A stretch of 60,827 nucleotides of DNA from an uncultured Lachnospiraceae bacterium (GCA_910577105.1 CAJTMB010000019.1:1-60827), one strand, 5' to 3'. Numbered from the stretch's first letter, positions 1 through 8,548 are shown. The notes: a model not told the origin generated them from the sequence alone. A program made the numbers and translations.

Positions 1-116
1 AAAACATATCAAAATCTTTTCAAAAATCATCTTGACATATCACCAGATTGCTCCTCTTTCATAATCCATTACACATAGTATATTCTATACAGACAAGCCG
101 GAAAATATTTCTTAAT

Positions 117-145
117 TTGTAAAATTTCCTTTCATCTGTTATACT
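117..145 (+). promoter_or_regulatory. Sigma-A-type promoter for the HNH/AP2-like gene
   Basis: A TTGTAA -35 and a TATACT -10 are separated by exactly 17 bases. They lie about 35 bases upstream of the AGGAG ribosome binding site (165-169) of the first gene. Judged from sequence only. Confidence 0.6.
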
Positions 146-178
146 TTTTATATAAAAACTTCTCAGGAGTGAATGATA

Positions 179-985
179 ATGAACAATCCGGAAGGGGTAT
201 TCTGCGCACAAAAAAAAGACGGCAGCATATATTACCGCTCATCTGTCACATACCAAAAAAAACATATCAGCCTGGGAAGTTTTCCTTCTGCAGACCGGGC
301 ACACAATGCTTATCTGGAAGCCTTAAGGATTCTGAAGGGAAACGATTCTGTTTCCTTGGAAGATTATCATGCAAAAAGCGCCCTCTCTTTTGAAAAATGG
401 GTCATTCTGTTAAATTTCAAAGATAACCGCGTTTATTTCCCCACTCCGATTTACGTCAGGCCGCATTTTTTCTATTACTATTATTCTCAGGAACACATTC
501 TGAAATTTGATGTGGATGATTTGTTTTATTATGCCTCCCACAAAATCATGAAACGCGGCGGCCACTACTTTGTTGCGGATTTTGGTATGCAGGTAAATAT
601 CCTGAACCGATACGGAATCAAAAACTATGCCGTTGCCGGCAGGGATTATCTTTTCAGAAACGGGGATACCACGGATTTTAGGCGTGAAAATCTGGAAATA
701 CACAACCGGTACCACGGTGTCCTCATAATGCGGAAAGAATCCGGCATTTCCTACCGTGCCCGTATCCATGTAAACGGAAACTATATCATCGGCACTTACT
801 GTACCATGGAAGAAGCCGCCATAGCATACAACAAAGCGATAGATATTTTAAAGAAAAACGGCTGCCGGAAGAATTATACGCCAAATTACCTGGAAAGCAT
901 ATCGGCAGCCACGTATGCCGATATCTATACGCGGCTGCCGGTTTCCGACAAAATAAAACTGCTTACTTTTCCGAATAATCAATGA
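179..985 (+). CDS. AP2-HNH-AP2-like protein, probably a domesticated homing endonuclease
   Basis: The protein has about 268 residues. An AP2-like DNA-binding module sits near each end (about residues 5-48 and 180-230); the second is clearer, with the pattern SYRARIHVNGNYIIGTYCTM followed by EEAAIAYNKA. Between them is a stretch ending NGDTTDFRRENLEIHN, which matches the C-terminal half of HNH homing endonucleases of the HNH-AP2 type (ngd..D.R.eNL). The histidine that normally precedes NGD is replaced by the LFR context, so nuclease activity is doubtful and a DNA-binding role is more likely. The start at 179 is chosen over 173 because AGGAG (165-169) is then 9 bases upstream. Its 3' end overlaps the convergent GH25 gene by 23 bases. 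The family assignment is by motif and the target is unknown. Confidence 0.65.
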   Translation: MNNPEGVFCAQKKDGSIYYRSSVTYQKKHISLGSFPSADRAHNAYLEALRILKGNDSVSLEDYHAKSALSFEKWVILLNFKDNRVYFPTPIYVRPHFFYYYYSQEHILKFDVDDLFYYASHKIMKRGGHYFVADFGMQVNILNRYGIKNYAVAGRDYLFRNGDTTDFRRENLEIHNRYHGVLIMRKESGISYRARIHVNGNYIIGTYCTMEEAAIAYNKAIDILKKNGCRKNYTPNYLESISAATYADIYTRLPVSDKIKLLTFPNNQ

Positions 986-2069
986 AACTGATATTTAAGT
1001 TTGCATACCCGGCTATCCCATCAATGGCGGTGGTAGTGGAATACTGCCACATGGTGAATTTATACGGATAGTCCGGTATATCTCCCGGCTGGGACAGCCA
1101 GATGTCATATGCCGTCAGTTTGGACAAATCTATCCGCTTTATCAGCCATTCCTTATTTCCATAGAGCATGGGCTTATATCCGGCATCCTTGATTGTATCC
1201 ATAAATTTCTTGGCTATGGTGGTTTTTTCTTCCCTTGTCAGGCTTTCGATACGGGAGGTGTCATTGGGAATTAATTCCATATCAAAAGCAATCGGGTAGG
1301 TAATCTTGTAATCCCCAATGTTTTCCAGCACAAGATTGGCCTCTTCCACTGCCTCGTCCGTAGTGACAGCCTGCGAAAAAAAGTACAGTCCGATATCCAG
1401 CCCGGCATCCGATGCCCTCTTTATATTATCCAGAAAATATTCATCAATGCTGAGCTGCCCGGTGCCGTATCCTCTTGCCCCCACACGCAGCATCACAAAA
1501 TTGACACCCGCTTTTTTTAATTTCACAAAATCCACATAATCCTGATATTTGGAAATATCTACTCCCACATAGGAAACCTGTTTTCCGTCTTCATAATATT
1601 TCATGAGATTGGACTGACATACAAGCTTTGTGTAGTCATATTCATGCTTTGGCAGATACGGGCTGATTAACACCCATTCTTCCTCCCCATCCGCATAAGT
1701 GATTAAAGTGTGCTTTCCGTCCGTGGATGGGTCTTGCTCCACAACTTCCTTTTGGGGACCGCTCTCTGCAGGCAGTGTTTCCGTTTCTTCCGGATACATG
1801 TCCCAAAAATCAAAGTCATCCGGCGTCAGCGTGCCCGGCACAATCGTCTCCGGCAGCCCTTGAACCAAATTCTGTCCGTTTCCTTCTTCGGTTCCTGTCT
1901 GTCCTGTCTGCGTCAAGTCAGCATAATTTGTATGGGGTTTCTTATCTTTATGATTGATAACCAGCACCAAAACCAGAATGGCCGCCATAAAAAGAACCAC
2001 GCCTATCACCATTCGCAGCATCCCTGCGCCCATCCGGGACTTTCCATCATATTCTTCCGGTAATTTCAT
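963..2069 (-). CDS. Membrane-anchored GH25 lysozyme (N-acetylmuramidase)
   Basis: This is a predicted cell-wall hydrolase cleaving the MurNAc-GlcNAc bond of peptidoglycan. The N-terminus has one transmembrane segment (about residues 18-38), followed by a low-complexity Thr/Glu/Pro linker to about residue 165. The GH25 barrel opens with GVDISKYQ (Asp near 170) and carries the catalytic pair in IAFDMEL (D263, E265), then ends with the typical DIWLSQ and TMWQYS strands. The length suits a single-domain GH25 with an anchor. The start at 2069 has GGAGAG 7 bases upstream; an in-frame ATG at 2096 has no comparable site. It is monocistronic and convergent with the AP2/HNH gene, overlapping it by 23 bases. 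Confidence 0.9.
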   Translation of the reverse strand: MKLPEEYDGKSRMGAGMLRMVIGVVLFMAAILVLVLVINHKDKKPHTNYADLTQTGQTGTEEGNGQNLVQGLPETIVPGTLTPDDFDFWDMYPEETETLPAESGPQKEVVEQDPSTDGKHTLITYADGEEEWVLISPYLPKHEYDYTKLVCQSNLMKYYEDGKQVSYVGVDISKYQDYVDFVKLKKAGVNFVMLRVGARGYGTGQLSIDEYFLDNIKRASDAGLDIGLYFFSQAVTTDEAVEEANLVLENIGDYKITYPIAFDMELIPNDTSRIESLTREEKTTIAKKFMDTIKDAGYKPMLYGNKEWLIKRIDLSKLTAYDIWLSQPGDIPDYPYKFTMWQYSTTTAIDGIAGYANLNISFIDYSEK

Positions 2070-2109
2070 AGCATTCTCTCCATATGCATAAAACATTTTC
2101 TATTCTTAC

Positions 2110-2138
2110 AATTTACCATGAAATCCGGCAAAAGACAA
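2110..2138 (-). promoter_or_regulatory. Promoter for the GH25 gene
   Basis: On the minus strand TTGTCT (2138-2133) and TAAATT (2115-2110) are separated by 17 bases, 41 bases upstream of the chosen GH25 start. The match is moderate. Confidence 0.5.
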
Positions 2139-2178
2139 CCGTTTTACTCCCGCACAGGTGAAAGGGGAAAATGCAACT

Positions 2179-4290
2179 TTACTCCCTGTATTGGTAGTAA
2201 TATGCCAGACACTCTTTTACTTTTCCGGCCACATAAGCGCTGCCGCCCCTGTCTTTTACATCTTCTATCACCATCACAATGATAATGGGGTTTTCATCTT
2301 TTTCTCCGTTCATGCCTACAAACCATCCGATTTCGGTTCCGGTTGTATCTTCTTTGCTTAGTTTCAGTTCGGCTGTTCCTGTCTTTCCCGCAATCAGTTT
2401 GTTGGGAAGCGCTGCCGCCCTTCCCGTGCCGCCTTCTGCATTTACCACATCCACAAGGCTGGACCGGATATAAGAAGCGGTTTCAATGCTTATGGCGTTT
2501 TCCTTCCACCAGACCGGCTCCTGTCCGTATAAAAGCTGCGGGGCAATCATGCTGCCACCATTGTAAAAGGCGGAGTAAACACAGGCCAGGTGCAGGGGAT
2601 TGACCATCATCAGTCCGTGTCCATAACCGGAATCTGCAAGCGTCATACTGTTTTGCAGCGCATCCGACCCTCCGTAAGAGGAAGCCGTCATTGCCAGCAT
2701 GAAATCGGGAGTCTGGGCAAACCCAAGTCCGTCAAGTCCTTCTGCAACGCCTTCTGCTCCAAGTTTCACAGCTGTCTGGGCAAAAAAGATATTGTCGGAA
2801 TAAATCAGCGCATTATTCAGATTTTTGGGGGCATAATCGCTGTGCAGCGTCGTGACCGCATAATCTCCCCAGTCAGCGTTAAGCTGCCATGCATTTCCCC
2901 TGTAGTCTATGGTTTCTTCCGTTGTCAGGACCCCGCCTTCCAAAGCCAGCGCCCCGATAATGGGTTTCATCACGGAACCCGGACAGTAGGTGCTTTTGGC
3001 ACGGTTGTAGAACGGCTGGTTTACATCTCCATTCAACGTCTCCCATTTTGCAGTCGTAAAACCCAGCACAAAGTCATTCGGGTCATAAGCCGGTGTGCTC
3101 ACATAGGCAAGCACTTCCCCGGTTTCGGGGTTTATGGCAACCGCGGCGCCTTTGTCCTCCTTCATAACTTCATATATCTTTTCCTGAAGGGGTGCATTGA
3201 TGGTTAGGCGGACATCCTCCCCATCCTGCGGCGCACAGGAAAGCACTTCCTCCACTTCATTTCCCTCCTCGTCCACAAGTACGATGCGGTAGCCGTCCCT
3301 GCTGCGCAAAACACTCTCCATGGCGGCCTCCACACCTGTCTTGCCCAAAACGCTCAGGGAATTATAGTGCAGTCCCTTTCTGGCTTCCAGTTCCTCGGCA
3401 GTAATGCTTTGCACATATCCGGTCAGGTGTCCTGCCGCCTCCCCGTAAGGATAGATTCTTGCTTCCACTGTGGAAAGCAGGATGCCCGGCACTGCAATCA
3501 TCTGCTCTTTTAGTTCTATATCATCCTTGGAAAAATTACGGATTGGCACAAACAAATCATCCTTTACCCAGGAAGCGCCTAACTCTTTTTCTACCCTTTC
3601 CACACTGACTCCCATGACTTCTGCCACTTCCCCGATTGCTTCCTCCCTGGGTTCTTCCAGTTTTCCCGGCACCACGCCGGCAGACCAGACCTCTCCCAAT
3701 CCCGCCAGCAGATTATATTGCGCATCATATATTTCACCTCTCTCGGCCTGAATGGTTCTTACCCTTACCCTGAGCCCCTCCTGTAAACCCGGAAAAATTT
3801 CGGAAAGATTCCATACCATTTTCCATTCCCCTGCCTCCTTATCAAAGGTCAGGATGGTACAGGACGGAAAACTCAGCTCCCCCGCCAGTGTACTCATGGA
3901 AATATGATAGTTTAATGCCGCAGGATGGGTTTCATCCCATTCGTTTTCCCCGGCTGTAATATCCGTATCTATCTCAAGCACAACCTCCGTCGCTTCAATA
4001 CCGCCATAGATATTTTCATATCTGCCCACCAGTTCCTCCTGTGCAATCCTTGCACGGGAATCTGCATCCAGAAGCGAGTAAATCCCCGCAAAATCTTCTG
4101 TATTCAGACATTCTGCATATCGGTACAAAGTTTCTTCCGGCCCCGGTATCTGTGGCTTCATTTTGTTGTTTATCAGTATAAAAATACAGGCTGCGGCTGC
4201 TGACACCAACAGCACTGCCGTTGCAATCCACACGGTCCTTTGTATTTTTTCCTTTCTTCTCTTCTTTCTTGCTCTTCTGTTTTCGTACAT
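2179..4290 (-). CDS. PBP2a/MecA-like class B penicillin-binding protein
   Basis: This is a D,D-transpeptidase cross-linking peptidoglycan outside the membrane. After a basic cytoplasmic tail and one transmembrane helix (about residues 20-42) comes an NTF2-like MecA N-terminal domain (about 50-165), then a PBP dimerisation domain, then the transpeptidase. The active-site motifs are all present: SVMK (Ser439), SDN (498-500) and KTGT (636-639). SSDNIFFA-like, LADSGYG and IGWFVG stretches match staphylococcal PBP2a closely. The start at 4290 has AGAGG just upstream; an alternative ATG lies at 4302. It is the last gene of a BlaI/M56/PBP cluster, 40 bases after the M56 gene. A low-affinity, inducible PBP is inferred from the company it keeps; resistance is not shown by sequence. 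Confidence 0.88.
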   Translation of the reverse strand: MYENRRARKKRRKEKIQRTVWIATAVLLVSAAAACIFILINNKMKPQIPGPEETLYRYAECLNTEDFAGIYSLLDADSRARIAQEELVGRYENIYGGIEATEVVLEIDTDITAGENEWDETHPAALNYHISMSTLAGELSFPSCTILTFDKEAGEWKMVWNLSEIFPGLQEGLRVRVRTIQAERGEIYDAQYNLLAGLGEVWSAGVVPGKLEEPREEAIGEVAEVMGVSVERVEKELGASWVKDDLFVPIRNFSKDDIELKEQMIAVPGILLSTVEARIYPYGEAAGHLTGYVQSITAEELEARKGLHYNSLSVLGKTGVEAAMESVLRSRDGYRIVLVDEEGNEVEEVLSCAPQDGEDVRLTINAPLQEKIYEVMKEDKGAAVAINPETGEVLAYVSTPAYDPNDFVLGFTTAKWETLNGDVNQPFYNRAKSTYCPGSVMKPIIGALALEGGVLTTEETIDYRGNAWQLNADWGDYAVTTLHSDYAPKNLNNALIYSDNIFFAQTAVKLGAEGVAEGLDGLGFAQTPDFMLAMTASSYGGSDALQNSMTLADSGYGHGLMMVNPLHLACVYSAFYNGGSMIAPQLLYGQEPVWWKENAISIETASYIRSSLVDVVNAEGGTGRAAALPNKLIAGKTGTAELKLSKEDTTGTEIGWFVGMNGEKDENPIIIVMVIEDVKDRGGSAYVAGKVKECLAYYYQYRE

Positions 4291-4330
4291 TTTTCCTCTC
4301 ATTCTGCCACATTCCGGGCGAAATATTTGT

Positions 4331-5251
4331 CTATATGCCGCATTTGATAAACATGCCTAAAATCAATAAAAATCCGCAAAAAACACACAAAAGGACAACA
4401 CCGTTTTTTTTGCCTTCCATATTAAATAAGTTTTCTACCCTCTGTTTCATTAGACCCTGACTGCCATAAAAACAGGTGGAAAATACAATATCCAATCCTT
4501 TTTGCTTTTCCACTGCATCCAAGATGGTCCTGCCATAATTGCCACGCTCTTTTTTATCCATGTCCTCCACAACGCATTCATCACAAAAAATTTCCACATC
4601 CCGGTAACTCCAGTTCACCATCTTATGTACTACCGGATTAAACCAGTGTACGGCTTCCGCTAACAGCATAATGGATTTATAAACAATATCAAAATTATCG
4701 ATGTGCATCCCTTCATGCCTGAATATCATCCGCAGCTGTTCATCGCTGTATTCCTCTTCGGGAAGCAGCAGCATAGGTTGTAAAACCTCAATCACCATGG
4801 GAGATGCAATCAAGGGACAGTGGTATAGCGTCACTTCCTTCCCTACCCCTATTTCTTTCAATACTTCCCTCAATATGGTAAGTTCTCTTTCTTCAAAACT
4901 CTCCCTGCTGTTTTCCACAATCTCTTTCAGAAACTTCCTGTAGCACAAATATCTGTGCCGCAGGCAGATAACCAGACCGGAAAACCAGACCAGACATAAC
5001 AGCACTGCTGTGGAAACCTTCACCGCTTCTTTAATCTGCCATTCTCCGGAAAAGGAGATAAGGCGGACTGCATAGGAATCCCATGTAAAATTGTAAGGAA
5101 TGAGCAGTCTGATTCCCAGCATAAGCCAGAACCATTTCCGCCATCCGACACGGTATTTTTTCAGTTTCGGCATAAGAAATGCCGCCAAAAGCACCACCAC
5201 GGAAACCGCAATATTTATTTCCAGAATATCAAAGAAAACGGATGTCAACAT
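4331..5251 (-). CDS. M56 (BlaR1/MecR1-type) membrane metallopeptidase without sensor domain
   Basis: The protein has about 306 residues. Several N-terminal transmembrane helices (about 10-28, 40-55, 80-98) are followed by a cytosolic zinc-peptidase domain with HEGMH (H179, E180, H183) and a downstream DVEIFCDE glutamate motif, and a last transmembrane helix near 280-300. In BlaR1/MecR1 this peptidase inactivates the BlaI/MecI repressor after an extracellular penicillin-binding domain senses the drug. Here the chain ends right after the last helix, so that sensor is absent. The start at 5251 has AGGGGG upstream; the longer ATG at 5272 is less well placed. The gene lies between the BlaI-type repressor and the PBP, consistent with a regulatory operon. 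The inducing signal is unknown. Confidence 0.88.
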   Translation of the reverse strand: MLTSVFFDILEINIAVSVVVLLAAFLMPKLKKYRVGWRKWFWLMLGIRLLIPYNFTWDSYAVRLISFSGEWQIKEAVKVSTAVLLCLVWFSGLVICLRHRYLCYRKFLKEIVENSRESFEERELTILREVLKEIGVGKEVTLYHCPLIASPMVIEVLQPMLLLPEEEYSDEQLRMIFRHEGMHIDNFDIVYKSIMLLAEAVHWFNPVVHKMVNWSYRDVEIFCDECVVEDMDKKERGNYGRTILDAVEKQKGLDIVFSTCFYGSQGLMKQRVENLFNMEGKKNGVVLLCVFCGFLLILGMFIKCGI

Positions 5252-5306
5252 ACTAATCCCCCTTCCGCCCATAGCAGTTAAAACTTCTTTTTACGCCGCC
5301 GCCATG

Positions 5307-5412
5307 ATTCCGCTCTGCAAAATCCCAAATCTGTACGGAGAATACCCTGTTTTTGGCATTCTCCTGTGTAAGAAAAGTCTGCTGCGCAATGTTAGAAGTT
5401 CTTCTCACACTA
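5307..5412 (-). repeat. Stop-codon-anchored two-hairpin repeat, copy A
   Basis: Read on the minus strand it begins TAGTGTGAGAA, where TAG is the stop codon of the BlaI gene. Hairpin 1 pairs GTGTGAGAA with TTCTTACAC. Hairpin 2 pairs GGAGAATGCC with GGTATTCTCC. It ends with a conserved CCGTACAG...CTGC tail. It resembles copies at 18367-18465 and 56344-56466 and fills most of the gap between BlaI and M56. Confidence 0.8.
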
Positions 5413-5775
5413 ATCCTGTACCTTTTCATCAATATAATCCCTGAGCGCCTTTAATTCATCTGTGCTGATGCTCTCCCCGTCATATAAGGCCGCAACAAAA
5501 TTTTTCACAGAGTTTTTATACATTTTTTTTAATATGTTCCTGCTTTCCTTTCTCGTATATTCATCATAAGAAATCAGGGCTGTGTAAAGATTATTTTTGC
5601 CAACCTTTTCCACCCTCAGAAATCCCTTTTCTTCCAAACGGGATAGAAAAGATAAAATAGTGGTCGCGCCTAACTGCCTTCCCATTCCGGCTTCAATTTC
5701 CAACCGGGTAGCAGGCTTATCCAGCTTCCAAAGACTCATCATTAATTCCAGTTCCGAATCCGGTAATCTTTTCAT
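5410..5775 (-). CDS. BlaI/MecI/CopY-family transcriptional repressor
   Basis: This 121-residue winged-helix repressor matches the family in length and pattern: LPDSELELMMSLW at the N-terminus, a recognition helix region ATTILSFLSRLEEKGFL, and a C-terminal dimerisation tail (FVAALYDGESISTDELKALRDYI). Family members bind dyads over their own promoter and are cleaved by BlaR1-type peptidases. Here the first gene of the cluster is preceded by AGGAGG, a near-consensus promoter and two matching 16-base dyads, which points to autoregulation. The stop codon TAG lies inside repeat copy A. Confidence 0.92.
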   Translation of the reverse strand: MKRLPDSELELMMSLWKLDKPATRLEIEAGMGRQLGATTILSFLSRLEEKGFLRVEKVGKNNLYTALISYDEYTRKESRNILKKMYKNSVKNFVAALYDGESISTDELKALRDYIDEKVQD

Positions 5776-5789
5776 AATACCCTCCTTTT

Positions 5790-5805
5790 TTCGGCATTTG
5801 CCTAA
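5790..5805 (-). promoter_or_regulatory. Putative BlaI operator 2 (downstream dyad)
   Basis: The minus strand reads TTAGGCAAATGCCGAA, a 16-base dyad that is perfect apart from one pair. It lies between the -10 element and the ribosome binding site of the repressor gene. It resembles the dyad at 5818-5833 in length and outer bases. Binding is inferred. Confidence 0.55.
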
Positions 5806-5816
5806 TATTGATTTTT

Positions 5817-5845
5817 ATTCTACATCTGCCGAACAAAAATGTCAA
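5817..5845 (-). promoter_or_regulatory. BlaI-operon promoter with overlapping operator 1
   Basis: A perfect -35 TTGACA (5845-5840) and a -10 TAGAAT (5822-5817) are spaced by 17 bases. A 16-base imperfect dyad TTCGGCAGATGTAGAA (5833-5818) covers the -10 and most of the spacer, so a bound dimer would block RNA polymerase. A second dyad follows 28 bases downstream. Confidence 0.75.
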
Positions 5846-5857
5846 CCTTTTTATACA

Positions 5858-5886
5858 TAAACAAAGAGGGTGTTTAAAACACCCTC
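5858..5886 (-). terminator. Terminator after the GH3 gene
   Basis: A GAGGGTGT/ACACCCTC stem with a short loop is followed on the minus strand by TTTGTTT. It separates the GH3 gene from the BlaI promoter. Confidence 0.75.
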
Positions 5887-5898
5887 TCTTCTCTCTAT

Positions 5899-7911
5899 CT
5901 ATTCCGCATTTCCAAGTATACCGGAGCCATCCTTTTTAAGGCCATGTCCATATGGGAAAAGCACCAAATCTTCATTTCCTTCTTCCTGCTTTTTCTCAAT
6001 GTCCAGCGGGGACTTCATCCATGTATATTTTAAAGTGCCTGTAAAGTCATAATCGCCAAGAAGTACATCCGCAACGCCTTCTCCTTCTGTTCCGGGAAGC
6101 CATGCCATTACCACGGCGTCAAACATATCCATATATTCTGTGATATTGATGGGGCGTCCTGCAATGATAATCGCAATTACCGGAGTATTCTCCCTGTCTG
6201 GAAGCGCATCCAGACTTACCCGCAATGCTTCCAGAAGTTCCTGGTCCTTTATGGATACGGTGAGATTTTCAGCCTTCCTGTCCCCGCCGGTTTCCACATA
6301 CGGATTTTCACCTACCACCACAATCACTGCATCATTCTCACTGCTTACATTTCCATCCACATTATGGGAAAGCTTAACATCCTCTCCCACCTGCTTTGCA
6401 AGTCCCTCTATGATGGTGGTTCCCAGCGTTGTTTTGCCGCTTCTGCCTTCCCATGAGATAGTCCAGCCTCCGCACTGGCTTCCTATATCAAAAGCTTTTT
6501 GTCCGACTACCATGATATTTTTGCAATCCTGCAGAGCATTTATGGCAGTCGTTTCGCCTATCGAATTATTCTTCAAAAGGACAAGACTCTCCCTTACAGC
6601 CTGCCTTGCCACTTCCCTATGTTCTTCACTGCCGAACTCTGCAAGGCATTCCTGTTCACCGGCGCCGCCTATTTCCTCTTCAAAAAGTCCTGCCGTAAAT
6701 TTCACCCAAAGAATTCTGCTCACTGCATCGTCAATTCTTTCTTCGGATATCCTGCCTTCTTCCACAAGTTCTACCAGAAACTGTATACAGATTTCCCAGC
6801 TGTAAGGCTCCATAAGCAAATCGATTCCGGCATTGACCGCCAGTTCAACCTGGTCTTTATAAGTCGCCCCCGATACCTGCTGGACTCCGTTGTAATCGCT
6901 GATTACCAGGCCTTTAAAGCCCATTTCATTTTTTAACAATTCCTGAATCAAATGATAATTTTCATGACATTTCAAACCATCCACACTGTTAAAGGAAACC
7001 ATAAAAGTGAGGACATTCTCATTCAGAGCGTAGGTATAAGGCTCTAAAACCCCGCTTGCAAGCAAAGCGTCAAACTCTTCCGGGCTCATTGCCACATTAC
7101 CCTGGTTAATGCCTTCCTCCGTATATCCTTCACCGATAAAATGCTTTGCGCAGGCAATGACATGTTTATTGTCCATGTAACCGTTACTGTCAAATGTCCC
7201 CTGAAAACCGCGTATGTATGCTGCCCCCAATCCTGCAACATCCTCTGCTCTTTCACTGAAACATTCATAAGTCCTGCCCCATCTTTCATTCTGGGGATTG
7301 CCAAGGGTAGGCGCAAAGGTCCACTGGATTCCCACTGCCCTTACTTCGGAAGCGGTGATTTCTCCGATTTTTGTAATTAATTCCTTGTTGTCTGCCGCTC
7401 CAAGTCCGATATTATGGGGGAACACCGTTGCCCCAAATACGTTATTGTTGCCGTGAACGGCATCCACTCCGTAAAGCAGGGGAATGCCAAGCCTGCTGTC
7501 AAGGGCCGCCTGTTTCAGTTCATTGATGCGCTCCTGCCAGTTTTCAGCGCTGTTTCCCGTAAGGGGCGCACTGCCTCCGCCGCTGAGCACCGAACCGATT
7601 CCATATTTGGTAACCGCTTCCGCGTCAAGTCCGCTCTGTTCAGCCTGTACCATCTGGGCTGCCTTTTCTTCCAGTGTCATCTGGGCAAGAAGCGCCGCAA
7701 TCCTGTCTTCGACATTCGCTTCCGGATTCATGTAGACAGATTTGTCCACTTCTCCCTCTGCCGCATCCGTTACAGGTGTGGAAACCGTCTCCTGTGTGGA
7801 AGGCGTTGTTTCTTCTCCCTGCGCCGGCTGTCCGCTTGTACACGCTGACAGTAACAATGCCATTGCCAGTAAAAGCGCCGATGCCTTTTTCCATGTATAC
7901 TTTTTCATCAT
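5899..7911 (-). CDS. Glycoside hydrolase family 3 lipoprotein (beta-glucosidase-like)
   Basis: This is an exported hydrolase of beta-linked glucosides or related sugars. The signal peptide has a lipobox LLSAC (Cys24), so it is predicted to be anchored on the outer face of the membrane. A Thr/Glu linker leads to the GH3 (alpha/beta)8 domain with GVDAVHG, ACAKHFIGEG and the nucleophile motif VISDYNG (Asp339), followed by the C-terminal alpha/beta sandwich (VVGQKAF, VVVGENPY, AWLPGTEGEG). At 670 residues it is full length. The FnIII-like tail found in some GH3 enzymes is absent, since the chain ends shortly after the sandwich domain. The substrate cannot be told from sequence. The gene stands alone, with its own terminator downstream. 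Confidence 0.9.
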   Translation of the reverse strand: MMKKYTWKKASALLLAMALLLSACTSGQPAQGEETTPSTQETVSTPVTDAAEGEVDKSVYMNPEANVEDRIAALLAQMTLEEKAAQMVQAEQSGLDAEAVTKYGIGSVLSGGGSAPLTGNSAENWQERINELKQAALDSRLGIPLLYGVDAVHGNNNVFGATVFPHNIGLGAADNKELITKIGEITASEVRAVGIQWTFAPTLGNPQNERWGRTYECFSERAEDVAGLGAAYIRGFQGTFDSNGYMDNKHVIACAKHFIGEGYTEEGINQGNVAMSPEEFDALLASGVLEPYTYALNENVLTFMVSFNSVDGLKCHENYHLIQELLKNEMGFKGLVISDYNGVQQVSGATYKDQVELAVNAGIDLLMEPYSWEICIQFLVELVEEGRISEERIDDAVSRILWVKFTAGLFEEEIGGAGEQECLAEFGSEEHREVARQAVRESLVLLKNNSIGETTAINALQDCKNIMVVGQKAFDIGSQCGGWTISWEGRSGKTTLGTTIIEGLAKQVGEDVKLSHNVDGNVSSENDAVIVVVGENPYVETGGDRKAENLTVSIKDQELLEALRVSLDALPDRENTPVIAIIIAGRPINITEYMDMFDAVVMAWLPGTEGEGVADVLLGDYDFTGTLKYTWMKSPLDIEKKQEEGNEDLVLFPYGHGLKKDGSGILGNAE

Positions 7912-8017
7912 AGTCCATCCTTTCCTGCATTTGTAAATATTTTACTTCAATCCCGAAACAAATGCTATATAACCTAAAATTATGATACTATAATGAAATT
8001 TATTTACCCTGCAGACC

Positions 8018-8548
8018 TCAGACAATTTCAATCTGACACATTGCCATGGCTTCCAATGCATTTTTATGGCTTTCCACAGTTACACCGGCACAGCATGTAC
8101 TATCCACTTCTATGGGTACTTCCGGCATATATGCTTTCAAAAGCAGTGCATTGGAAATCACACAGATATCCGTGCACAGCCCGCACAGGATAATGGAATC
8201 AATACTGCCGGAATTTTGGATATTTTTGCTGATATACTCTGCCAAATCCTTTGAACCGAAAGTTTGCTTATCAAAAACGGCCGCATTTTTTTCCGCTCTG
8301 AGCATATCTATCTCTTCTTGCAGCTCCCAGCCCATGGTTCCTTTTATGCAGTGCGCAACGGGAAGCTTTTTCCCTTCCGCCGTCTGCAGATAATCTTCCC
8401 CATGGGTATCCCTCGTAAAGAGCACCGTGCCGTCAAATTCCCGAATCTTTTCCACGACTGCCGGCACAATGGCCTGCGCTTCTTTCGTCCCCAGGCTGCC
8501 GTCTATAAAGTCGTTCTGCATATCAATCACAATAAGTAAACGCTGCAT
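8018..8548 (-). CDS. Cysteine hydrolase, nicotinamidase (PncA)-like
   Basis: The protein has 176 residues. It carries the full nicotinamidase set: triad Asp9 (VIDMQNDF), Lys94 (VFDKQTF) and Cys129 (CTDICV), plus metal ligands Asp47 and His49 (RDTH) and His66. Nicotinamidases convert nicotinamide to nicotinate for NAD salvage; isochorismatase-type relatives act on other amides or esters. The start at 8548 is chosen because AGGAAGAGGGGG precedes it; the frame stays open upstream into rnfB but without a better site. It lies 28 bases after rnfB and is probably cotranscribed with the Rnf operon, which would fit NAD metabolism. Confidence 0.85.
   Translation of the reverse strand: MQRLLIVIDMQNDFIDGSLGTKEAQAIVPAVVEKIREFDGTVLFTRDTHGEDYLQTAEGKKLPVAHCIKGTMGWELQEEIDMLRAEKNAAVFDKQTFGSKDLAEYISKNIQNSGSIDSIILCGLCTDICVISNALLLKAYMPEVPIEVDSTCCAGVTVESHKNALEAMAMCQIEIV

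Noticed and set aside
32..61. TTGACA at 32-37 as a promoter for the first gene
   Set aside because: No acceptable -10 lies 16-18 bases downstream. The TTGTAA/TATACT pair at 117-145 is better placed.
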